Below are positions 35,701-46,575 of a DNA stretch of 64,000 bases, piece after piece. Both the position numbers and the translations under genes were made by a program. The notes below the pieces were generated by a model that was given only the letters and a program-made list of their open reading frames with translations, was not told where the DNA came from and did not search any database. The DNA is taken from NCBI GenBank assembly GCA_022695795.1, contig MU404106.1:535-64534 (forward strand), read 5' to 3'. This stretch comes from Biscogniauxia marginata (taxonomy: Eukaryota; Ascomycota; Sordariomycetes; Xylariales; Xylariaceae). Position 1 is the stretch's first letter. Each line of letters starts with the position of its first letter.

Positions 35701-35861
35701 ACTGATCTAGACGGGACGGCATGTGAGTGGAGAGCATAGGGAGTTGCTGTACGAGGCGCAGAGGATACCGAAAGAGAAGTAGTTGATTGTGATAGCGAAG
35801 CTCGATCTAATGCGGTTGAAGTTCTCCGGGGAACAGGTGGCGGCGGCATAGAGAAAGACAT
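32795..35861 (-). CDS. msh4: meiotic MutS homolog MSH4
   Basis: MSH4 pairs with MSH5 to stabilise crossover intermediates in meiosis and lacks the mismatch-reading domain. There are nine exons: 35861-35187, 35136-34815, 34766-34726, 34678-34409, 34358-34271, 34211-33811, 33758-33484, 33435-33287 and 33237-32795. The protein has 887 residues, the usual size. The N-terminal 90 residues are Ser/Thr-rich and disordered. The connector domain begins near SHTVICAVSEGRG. Walker A is GCNMSGKS at 623-630, Walker B is VIDELGRATS at 700-709, and the switch FATHF lies near 736. Exon 3 has only 41 nt. The last intron is 49 nt, and a shorter internal AG would break the frame. ATG at 35876 is an alternative start adding five residues. 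The gene sits head-to-head with rsa4. Assignment to MSH4 rather than MSH5 rests on the alignment of these blocks and the absence of the N-terminal MutS domain. Confidence 0.93.
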
Positions 35862-36429
35862 GATTATTTCTACCACTTGGAACTTCTTACACTTGGCGAG
35901 ACAATCTCAAAACTAAGGCAAGGAGATGAAGGATTTACTCATAACTGTGAAGTCCGATATTATCAACACAGGATTAAATAGAGAAGGAGTTGGCTTAAGA
36001 TTGGCCGGGTCAGATACCTATAGGTAGGCTGCAATGAAATTAACAGAAAGAAAACCATGCGGGATGGAGGTCGTAAAACAAGTAAAGCCGTACTTTCCTG
36101 AGTTGGAAAGCTGTAAGGACCTGCCTACAATATTTAGAGAGTCAAACCACGTAGAGAGGACTATACCTCTTATATGGCCGGTACGTACCCAACGTATCTG
36201 TCCAATGAGAGCAAGCCATAGCTGCCCTCCGGGTCGTTCTAGGCAGGTACTCCGCCCAGACCACCCAAAGCGACCCTGGTCCAGTAGATAAGATCAACTG
36301 ATAAGATAACAATTTGCACCCTTGAACTTTTTTTTATCTTTAGAAAATCCCAGACGAGCGCCCCGCGATACATCATTTATTGCGACTTTCCTGCGGTAAA
36401 CTACGAATCGTCTCTATTTGTCTTGAGAA
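35862..36429. promoter_or_regulatory. shared divergent promoter of msh4 and rsa4
   Basis: 568 bases separate the two start codons, so both promoters must lie here. One gene is meiosis-specific by family and the other is a growth-linked ribosome assembly gene. The segment includes an ACCTATAGGTAGG motif at about 36017 and a T-rich run near 36326. No clear TATA box was found. Confidence 0.55.
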
Positions 36430-38543
36430 ATGGCGACCATTGTTCCACCACCATCGAAACGGCAGCGACGTGAAGCTTTAGAACGCACCCAAATCCAACA
36501 AGATGTGAAACCAGCGACGATCGAGGCAGGATCTTTCAAGGCTCGTTTTGTAGACAACGACGGAAACCAGTTAGCGGATACTATAGAAATACCACTGGCA
36601 GATGCGACCGAGAGGAATGTCTCATTGCTTCTCAACACCTTGCTACAGAGAGTGCGATATATCACACTATGTTACCGGGAATATCAGTGCAATCAATGCT
36701 AACACTAGTCGGTCAAGTAGGATCGGGAAGAGTTCACACCCTATCGTTTTCGCATACAACTGCCAAGCACGAATACCGTGATAGACAACTATCCATCGCC
36801 GTCCGAATTCCTCGAAGTGCTTCGCAAACATGGCGTCGAAAATCCCTTTGAGACCACTATCACTCTTAGTGCCGAACCACAAGCAGTATTCAAGGTACAA
36901 GCAGCGACAAGACTTGCCAACAAAATCCCTGGTCACGGCCAGCCGATTCTAACGGCCCAATTCTCGCCTAGGACAGGCAGTCTGTTGGCGACAGGATCCG
37001 GCGACAATACCGCTAGGTGGGCTTCTCAACACTTGACTAATATGTATCGTGCTTAAATTCGAGATAGGATATGGAATACTGATAGCGGCACCCCGAAGTA
37101 CACGCTCAAGGGCCATTCCGGCTTCGTTTTGGTAGTATCGTGGAGTGCCGATGGGAAGTATCTAGCTACCGGCAGCTACGACAAGACCGTTCGACTGTGG
37201 GATCCCGAGTCTGGCCAGCCCATCGGAAGGCCATTTATCGGACATACAAAGTGGGTAAATTCCCTCTGTTGGCAACCATTTCATCTCTGGCGGGACGATT
37301 CTCCACGTCTCGCGAGTGCTAGCAAGGATGCGACTATAAGAGTTTGGATAGCCAACTCTGGCACGATAGAGCATGTCCTGTCAGGGCATAAGGTAGGCGG
37401 TGCCCCCCCGAATACAGCACGGCCCGTAGAAGCTAATTCCACCCAAGAGCAGTGTAACTTGTGTTAGGTGGGGCGGGACTGATCTCATATACTCTTCGAG
37501 TCAAGACAAGACAGTAAAGGGTAAAGCTCTCCACCTTTCCTCCCGAATAGTCATCGGAGATTTTCCTAATTTACGCTATAGTATGGAATGCCGACGGAAC
37601 CTTACGGCATACACTTGCTTCTCATTCGCATTGGGTAAATGCGCTCTCTCTAAGTTCCGACGCCGTCCTCCGGACAGGTTACTATGACCATACTAAGACT
37701 GTACCTGAATCCTTGGAAGAGAAGAGAGCAAAAGCGAAGGAAAGGTTTGAAAAGGCAGCTCGGCAACGTGGAAAGCTCGTTGAGCGGATTATTTCAGCAA
37801 GCGACGACTGTACAATGTATCTCTGGGACCCGGAATCACAGGGGTCGAAGCCAGTCGCACGGCTTCTAGGACACCAGAAACAAGTAAATCACGTTTCGTT
37901 TTCTCCAGATGGCAGCTTGATTGCTTCTGCTGGATGGGATAACCAAATCAGAATATGGGACCGGTGAGTGAAGTGCCGAGCTGCACGAGGCTGCACCTAG
38001 AAAAGGGCCTAGCTGCTAATATTATGATTATAGGGAAGGCAAATATCTTGCTACGCTCCGCGGTCATGTAAGTCGTTTGTCATATCCAGGAAACCATCTA
38101 TGTTGTGCTTTAAATTCAGTTTCGTATTGCTTACATGCATATATGTTGCTATATGAGTGGTTGCTTCTCATTGTTGGACAAGATAGCTAATACGGTACAG
38201 GTCGCACCCATCTTTCAGGCGCATTTTTCTGCAGATTCTGTAAGTTATTTCTAATACCTTTGAGTACCATCTCTCCATAGCTCTCCAGGAGGCTTCGTGT
38301 ATTTAGGGCCTTAATCTGTACCGCTATATGACTCATAGAGCCTGACTGAAGTTCACCCCGTAGCGACTGCTGGTCTCAGCATCTCGAGATACGACACTCA
38401 AGATCTTTAATATGCGAACCTTCAAGCTTGTCGGAGATCTTCCCGGTCATGAAGACGAAGTGTGGGCAGTTGATTGGTCACCAGACGGGTCCATGATTGG
38501 ATCAGGGGGGAAAGACAAAGCGGTTCGACTTTGGCGGAATTAA
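36430..38543 (+). CDS. rsa4: Notchless/RSA4 WD40 ribosome assembly protein
   Basis: RSA4 binds late nucleolar and nuclear pre-60S particles. Its NLE domain contacts the AAA ATPase Rea1/Midasin, which pulls assembly factors off. There are eight exons: 36430-36651, 36721-37016, 37068-37392, 37448-37520, 37582-37963, 38034-38067, 38201-38239 and 38364-38543, giving 516 residues, the normal length. The NLE domain spans roughly residues 35-110. WD40 blades follow, with repeats ending in units such as SYDKTVRLWD, SKDATIRVW, SQDKTVKVW, WDNQIRIWD and KDKAVRLW. The linker EEKRAKAKERFEKA before the sixth blade is characteristic. Exons 6 and 7 are only 34 and 39 nt. All phases agree across the seven introns. 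I am confident in function and boundaries. Confidence 0.95.
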
Positions 38544-41500
38544 CGTGTCGGCTGTAAGTTGAGAGTTGATCCTAGGAAAGAACCAATGCTGTGTTATAAA
38601 TAGCCACACGTGTCTAGAGGGCCCAATAGGATTTCCGAGATGATGTCGTCTTAGAAGCTGGGTTGGGAAAGAAGCCAATCCTATTGCCGATCACGGATGA
38701 GAGCTGAGCCGTCACAGATTAGGTAGTTGTACAAGCTATAATTAACCGTCTATCATGACGTTCTGACTCATCCTTCGTGCGGAGCCTCGTCGTGGATGAG
38801 TTCAAAATACAGCAAGATCACGAAATCTACCTCACCTACAGCGATGGAGATAACCAAGTCGCAGATAAGGGGAAAATCCCTCGTGGACAAGATGTCGTTA
38901 TCAGAAACGCCAAGGCCTCGAATTCAGCCAGTGTGCCCAATCATATGGCTCCTCGTAGACTTTATAGGACAAATTTTCCTTTGTCTTTTTTAGACCACGG
39001 GCCGTTCCTGCAGTAGCAAAATACAGCGGGACTGTGGCACTTCGGGATCGCAGCCGAATATATCTTGACGGGATCAGCGTTTTATGCCAAACCCGCTGGA
39101 CAGGTTCCTGGGACTGGAATCTTGATTTTATCGTCATACAGTAAGTTTTCAGGTACCTATGTCGGTAAACTAGGTAGGCAGGCAGGTAGGTTTTAGGTAC
39201 GTATTACATGTATCAAATCTGTCCGGAGGAGATCAGATCGATGAGGGGAAGGGATGCTAATTTACAAACTAGTAACAACAAACGAAAGTGGCTTCTGTTG
39301 TGATGTAATCCGAGGGATATGTGCTACAAAACTAGTTCTACGGGAATAGCATGTGTACGTGTATGTGTCTCACCAAGTATGACCTGATGATGGATAAGCG
39401 GCTAGACTAAGTAAGATAAGGGGGGTGGGCAGGTTAACGCGTCGCGGATAGGTGTGTCTCATGTACATTTTACTACATTTATGGTGATGGTGATATTGGT
39501 ATAGCTTCCCGGTTAACCTAAGCTAGATAAGTCGATAGAGGTACGTAACACATGTGATACCACCCGGTCCTTCGTACGTACCTAGGTAGGTATGGTATCT
39601 ACTATCTCCCTTGCGCTCTCTCACGGCATAATTCCCACCCGTCATCCCCGGATATCAGGATGGGAATCTAGAATTTCCCGTGAAAACGAGAACTACTATG
39701 CAGGTAAAGCAGCGAGACAGTATCGCCAACCAATCAGCCACTTGCATAATAATAAACATTTCCACAATCGTTACATTATGTAGTTATCTGCTATAGGTGC
39801 GGTTCTCGATACCTGCGCGATGTAACAAACACATTAGTGAGTGGTATACATATCAATACATACCTCACTCTGTACGACACGTCCATGTGGCGGTTAAACA
39901 ACGCCAGATGTCTCGATCAATGTCTCGACATCCTAGGCCCAAAAAAACCACGAGGAATGAGTAGTAACCTGGAACTGGAGACGCATGAGGGTCTGCCACC
40001 TCAACGCAATAATAGGTCGAGCCGATCTGATATGTTTTTAATCCAGTGGAGCTGAGTTGAGCTGACACGTCGGGGCAAAATCTAGCCAGTAAGCCCAAGA
40101 GTCTTAGACAGCACGTGTGTATGCACTAGAACCCCAATGCATTCTGAAGCCGATGCGATGCCATCGTGGCATACTGTAGGACAGGCTTTTGACCACGATC
40201 GAAGGTTCGAGCAGAACCTACCCGGGTTAGCGAAGTTAGATCATCTGCATACACGAAGACTACACGTCAGGGACCAGCAGGCAATCAATCGAAGTTACGG
40301 ATTCCTCAGAAGGGCAATTCGTTGCAACTCTAGACTCCCAGAGGCCCAGAACGAACATCCACCTCCGATCCATCGTTCGGTCTCCTCATGAACCGTTGGT
40401 CTGTCTGGGGGAGGAGGCGTTTAGCATTACGGCGGAGAAGCGGGGTCTCGGCGAAGAAAAGGGGGTCGAATCAGGCTTGACCACTTGTTGATGTTTAGTA
40501 CGTAAGATATTGGCTAACCGTCCTGAAGGCCGATATCAGGATAAGATCAAAATGACCCAAGATCAGTAGATAACCCTCTCCTCAGTAGCACCGATTAAAT
40601 GCCAGTCCTCCCTTTTCCTGTCGGCCGTCAGGTCAGCCGCGGGAAGTCCAACCCGGTAGGTTTGAGAGCAGCAGCACATGTTAATAACATGAGTCTACTA
40701 TAAGGCCAATGTGATTGAGAGGCGAGACGCCAAGCCCATCCATCGTCCAGGATATGTGCTCAACTCGGTACTTGGACGGGTCACTATTGGACCGTGGGTC
40801 AGCCATCGTGAGTTTTCTGTGAGTTTCTGCCACGCCGCCTTTATTCGCTGTCGAATGTTACGGGGTTCCCAGATTGCGGGGGAGCGGGTCGGGAAGCTTC
40901 TGGCGAGGAGAGGCTTTAAGTTAAGTCATTAGTTGTCCTGCTAGCTGTTCGGACCACTTCTCGGCTTCGGCTGGATCAAGGGAATCCCACAGGGGTCGAT
41001 TTTATTCGCTCGCAGGCTCACCCGTACCGACGGATGCGCTAAGTACTAGGTACTGTAGATGCGGCAAGCCCCGCGATCCGGCAACGGAGACGGGCGAGTA
41101 ATGGTATGTTTCTAACCCATGTTGCGATTATACTACTTCTTCCCGAGATATGGAATTGATATCAACAACAAAGAACCGGAGGAAGCATGTACCGCGAATA
41201 TCAGGCTATTGTCACAGTCCTGTCTCGTACATGAAGAAGTATCATCCTTGCCGTATCGATCTTGCTAGGTGGAGAAGCAGGTATCCTTGGCGTTCGTTAC
41301 CAGAAATTCGACCGACAGAAATTGCAACCCGATCCCGCCCGAACCCCAGCCTTCGAAGCTTTGAAAAGTTCAGCTAGAAGCTCTCACGGATTGACGGATT
41401 CACAGATTGGCCCGACCCAAGCCAAGGGGCACAACAATCCTACCTACACTGCTGACACACTACAACATGCCCAGAGTGTAACGACCCCTGTCAATCAAAT

Positions 41501-43481
41501 TTCCAACAATCCCGAGTGATAACAGAATCGAGGCTGTGTTTGAGTTTCTGTCAAAAGGGTTGCCAACCGTTGTCGAAGCGCCAATAGTCAAATCTTTAGC
41601 TAACGAAGGTTACATCCATCCTATGCAGAATGTATGACGAAAGCTGCAAGTTTACTTGGTCATCCCTGTCGTGCTGGAATAATCGAGAACTCGAGGACAA
41701 GAAACGAGTGGAAGGATAACCACCATGCAAGCTAAGCTCGCTCGGCCATCTCGGCCAATCCTTTAACGAGAACTGGTGCGTGATAGAAGGAAGACGAGAG
41801 AATCTGATATGTCTAATGGCAACATCGCGATGCGGAATTTCTTGTTTGCCCTGATGCACTTGTAAATGATGATGGAGCCGTGATTTCCGATTTGTTCCGG
41901 ACCAAAACGTCCTGGGACAAGAAACAAATGACCGGAGGGTTCTCCGTAAAAGTCCCACCAAAGCACCGATCTCCTTGCGAGGCTACGATTCTGAGAAAAT
42001 GTCGATCTCTTCATTCATGTGCCGTCTCGGAGTAGAACGTCCACGAGAGGTCCGGTGTCACAGATAAGATAGAAAGATCAAGATCATCGAGCAGGCCGGA
42101 CAAACATTTAAAGAAGGGGGAAGAGTAAGAGATGAGACGGGAGGAAAGCATGGACTTGCAAAGCCTTACATCATCCTCCGAAACACCCTTAGTATCGTTC
42201 GTACCTATTAGTTCCCTTCTTGCCCGTCTCACTATTCCCAGTCGGGACCTAGACCTTGCCCGGTCTTGGAAGCTTCGAGTGACTACCTAACCTAAGGGAG
42301 CAAGTAGAGTTACACGAGAGGCAATTCGACAGGTACCTACCTACCTATAGGTATGTGTGTAAGTAGGTCCATACCTTACATTGTACCTATTGTACTCACT
42401 GGGACCCTTACTACATTGCACTTACATATGGTGGCTGGCAATCCTTGTTCATACTGCGGCATCAGAAAGCTCTCTTTTTTCTTTTTTTTTTCTCTTCTTC
42501 TTCGCAATTCTCATAAATTTACCTCAACCTGTTATCGTGTTGACCTGCATTGGAAAAGAGCGCAGATGGCTGATTGTAACAGTGACCAGTTGGCAGTTTT
42601 ATGAATGAACTGGCAAGCAAATCAGTCACCGAGCTGCTGCCCAATCGCAATCTCACTGACCGGCCGGCCCAGAATTTTCCTATCCTATACGTCACCTTTG
42701 TCTCATTGTGGTAGTTACCAGGTGCGCACGTCCTAACTCCTAGGCCACGCATGTGCTCATCCTGACAGCCCTGGTAGGCTCTTTCCCTGTCGCCCCCTTC
42801 CCGTCCAGCCCCTCCTGCCCCCCCGACCCCTCCTGGTTAGTCCCTTGGGCCCGTGTTAGGCGCTGGCTGCTGGCTCCGTACTGGGACACGCCAGATACAC
42901 ACAAGAAATACTAAGTTTACACGTAGTTTCACCGTTGGATTCTTTTTTTGTCTTTTTTTTTTTTTTTTCTGTCGTGCAACATATTTCCCCCTGCTGACGG
43001 TAGTTCGCTTGACCTAGGCTCTGACATCAAATCGATCCAACATCAGCTTTAACACCCGCGCCTTTGCCGACTTACACTTTTAATACTCCTTGAGCCTACC
43101 CGCCCCAAATCTCCTCAACCTCTAGGAGCTCACTCCTACAACTCGTCACGTCCTATCCGCAAACTCCTTGAGACCTTCAGTTCTCCCGCCTCTTCTACTT
43201 CGCCTGTCGTCACCTAAAGAGAGGTGGAACCGACGTCAGGACTTGACCATCCACTTCAACCTCTTCAACTACACGCCGTCCCGTCGCGTACCAACCCAGC
43301 CAATTACTCGACCGGGCACGTCAACTTTGCTACTCGACCGCACCCATGACAACGCCAATATACACTTGCTAACCACAAAGCTATACTGTTGCAAGACAGT
43401 GGTCCTGACTCTGGCGCTCTGGTGCCGGGCCCGACAAGAAAGCATAGCAAGGTCTCGTGTATAAGCTAATATTTGCCCACC
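38544..43481. other. 4.9-kb gene-poor region and TPS3 upstream region
   Basis: Nearly 5 kb without a gene I can support. Frames up to about 120 codons exist on both strands, but none shows family motifs. The stretch is rich in CCTAGGTAGG-type motifs (39151-39200, 39573-39593, 42331-42354). A 25-base piece resembling the 5' end of U2 snRNA sits at 40956. The last 700 bases are a pyrimidine-rich promoter and 5' UTR, with a long T run at 42945-42969. Confidence 0.55.
42794..42831 (+). promoter_or_regulatory. cluster of CCCCT stress-response-like elements
   Basis: CCCCT occurs at 42794-42798, 42809-42813 and 42827-42831, with a further copy at 42988-42992, all on the coding strand and about 490-690 bases before the TPS3-type start codon. 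CCCCT (STRE) is the binding site of Msn2/Msn4-type zinc-finger factors, which drive trehalose genes under stress in yeast. The cluster lies in a generally C-rich stretch, so part of it could be compositional. Confidence 0.45.
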
Positions 43482-46400
43482 ATGACCGTCTTTTTGGCGT
43501 CACTGTAAGTGCACCGCTACAATTCTGTCTTGTTTCAACTTCTTTTTCCATAGCTAGATGAATTTATAAACAATCACCGCAATATGCTGCGTTTCTGTCT
43601 TTCCGTCTATCTCATCAAACTCAGTGCCACCTTGGGTAGCTTTACCCAGCCCAGCAATGAGCTCCAACTAGCCCTGGTCAACCTATGTCAAGGGTCTTTG
43701 CCTTAGCACTTCATGAATATTACGACTACCTGCATGGGCCGGGCCAAATCTTGTAGCTAACCTTTTCTCTCCCCAAGCTTTCTCCCGAAAACAGTCTACT
43801 TCAATCTGCCTGATGGCCATCCCTCCGGTCAGCGATCTCGCCGGCGAGCAAGTCCCACCAAAAAATCTAACCGCCCGCCGCTCGAGTTGCGGCCCAGCCT
43901 CTTCGCGCCTCACCCCGCTAATACTCCTCCGTTAACACCTTCGGACGATGGTAAGCCCCTGGGGGATGGCTTATTCGGGAACGAGGACGGATTTCGCGTA
44001 CAAGCTTCCGATGATGAGGAGTTCAGAGTGCCCGCAGATAAAGGGTCTCCCTTATGGGGCAGTCGGACGTTCCAACCCATGTCCCGCGCCAATTCACCTC
44101 CTCCGGCTTCTCTCTTGGACTATGCCAGGACTATGGAAAAGGCCAAAGAGCTCGGCCGACAGGGTGTTTGCCAGCCTAGAGCGTCTCGGAGCGATAGCCA
44201 CGATAGAGTCTTTGCTAACGCTAACTGGCGCATCGTGAACGCTGACCAAGGCAATGGTGGCCTTCGAAATGCAGCCGAGGCTGCAGCGCGTGATGGTTAC
44301 GCAGGGGAGTTCACTTGGGTGGGAACCTTGGGAATGCCAATAGACGCTCTCGAGGGTACGCAACAGAAAGAGGACATCCACGACCGGCTAGCAACCGAAT
44401 TCAACATGTATCCGGTGTTCTGTTCAGATAAGGACTTTGACGGCCACTACATGCATTTTTGCAAGCAAATCCTCTGGCCTGTCTTCCACTATCAGATTCC
44501 TGACAACCCGAAGAGCAAAGCGTACGAGGACCATTCGTGGAAGTTCTACGTCAACGTCAACCAGGCCTTTGCAGATAAGATTGTGAAGAACTGGAAACGA
44601 GGTGACACCATTTGGATTCATGACTACCATCTGCTATTAGTGCCCGGCATGATCCGCAAGAAGCTCCCTGAGGCAAAGATCGGTTTGTTCTTACATGTTG
44701 CTTTCCCGTCGTCCGAAGTCTTCCGCTGCCTCGCCGTCCGAAAAGAACTCCTCGAGGGCATGCTCGGCGCAAACTTGATTGGCTTCCAGATCCACGAGTA
44801 CACCCGCCATTTCCTTCAGACCTGCAGCCGCATCCTTTCTGTCGAGGCCACGAGCGACGGCATTCAACTAGAAGATCGATTTGTCAACGTCATGAGCCAT
44901 GCAATCGGCATTGACCCGATTAATCTCGACGCTCACCGTCAAGACGCGGAGGTGATGAAATGGGTCGATATCATGAGAGATCGGTACAAGGGCAAGAAAA
45001 TCATTGTGGCGCGTGACAAGCTCGACCACGTTCGTGGCGTCCGCCAGAAACTTCTCTCTTACGAATTGTTTCTTAACAAGAATCCATCGTGGAGGGACAA
45101 AATTGTCCTCATTCAGGTCGCACTCTCATCGAGCGAGAAGAGCGACCTTGATGCCGCCGTTGGGGATATCGTCACGAGAGTAAATTCATCATGGGCAAGC
45201 TTGGCGTACCAGCCAGTAGTCTACCTCAAACAAGATATCCCGTATCCTCAGTACCTAGCCCTCTTGACAATTGCGGATGCCCTCATGATTACTAGTCAAC
45301 GAGAGGGAATGAATCTCACATCGCACGAGTTTATCGTCTGTCAAGATGGGAAGCACTGTGAAAAAAAGCATGGTTCTCTCATCCTTTCAGAATTTACTGG
45401 CACGGCTTCACTTTTCGGCGGTAAGGAATTGTCAATCAATCCCTGGAGCTACCGTCAATGCTCGGAGGCTATCAAGCGGGCAATCGACATGCCCGAGGAA
45501 GAAAAAGCAACCCGCTGGACGGCGCTTCGCGAGGTCGTTAGCCATCACACAGGTAGTCATTGGTTCACGAAATTTTTGTCTCAGCTAGACAATGCCTACG
45601 ATGTCCAGCATCGCCACGACCAGACTTCCGTCCCCAGGCTAAATCTGAACAACCTTGGCACTCATTATGCCCGAAGTCAACGAAGGCTCTTCTTCCTCGA
45701 CCTAGAAGGAACACTAGTTCCTCATGGATTCATGAATGAGATTATCCCCATGAATCCACAAGTAAGTCAAATACCACCCTACACTCATTGAAAAAATGCT
45801 AATAAGATACTAGCGCACATTGGGCGTGCTCAACGACCTTGTTGATGATAGCCGCAACACTGTGTATGTTATGTCTGCGCGTAGACCTGACGAGCTCGAT
45901 CGGCTATTCCGCTTAGTTCCTAACTTGGGCCTCGTTGCCGAGAATGGCTGTTTTGTCAAGGGCGCCGGGAAAAGCACATGGAATCAGGTAGCCGACCGCG
46001 AGAAAGTTGCTTCTTGGAAAGAATCAGTCAAAACAATCCTTCAGTATTACCTGGAGCGCACCCCAGGCTCAGAAATCGAAGATCGCAATTGTTCGGTTAT
46101 CTTTCACTACAGACAAGCTGAGGATTTTGCCATGGCTGAGAGACAAGCCAGTGATTGGACCGGACATATCAACGAGTCGTGCGAGAAACAAGGTGTCCAT
46201 GCTGCACAACTAGACGACTGTGTTGTCGTGGAGCCTATCGACTGGACCAAGGAGACTGCTGCAGCTCAAATCTACGAAGATATGCGCCAGGATATCTCCG
46301 ACTCAAAGCAATCACCTATTGATTTCCTCCTGGTCATTGGTGATGGTCGTGAAGATGAAAAGGTATTCAAATGGGCCAATAACTTAGACACTGAGAACGG

Positions 46401-46575
46401 CACGAAGCATGTCGTGACCGTGAGTTTGGGTACTCGTAATACTGAAGCTACTACTACTTTGACTCAAGGTGTTAGCGGTAAGTGTTCGGAACCGCCTGGG
46501 ATCCGGAGAGTTCATTACTGACGTCAAATAATAGGTGTTCTCGTGACGCTGCAGAAGCTCGCCGGTCTCTCTTAG
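43482..46575 (+). CDS. tps3: TPS3/TSL1-type regulatory subunit of the trehalose synthase complex
   Basis: Trehalose-6-phosphate synthase and phosphatase act as a complex. TPS3/TSL1 subunits carry both folds but mainly regulate. There are four exons, 43482-43504, 43778-45761, 45814-46477 and 46535-46575, giving 903 residues. The start MTVFLASLFLPKTV is the conserved N-terminus and is rebuilt only by splicing the 23-nt first exon over a 273-nt intron. Residues 50-130 are Pro/Ser-rich. The GT20 synthase fold spans about 155-610 (HDYHLLLVPG near 289, LREGMNL-like QREGMNL near 515). The phosphatase-like fold runs from about 643 onward. Its nucleophile motif, DxDGT in active phosphatases, reads DLEGT at 649-653, and the later motif reads GDGREDE. 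These changes suggest weak or no phosphatase activity, in line with a regulatory role. Upstream CCCCT elements fit stress induction. Confidence 0.93.
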
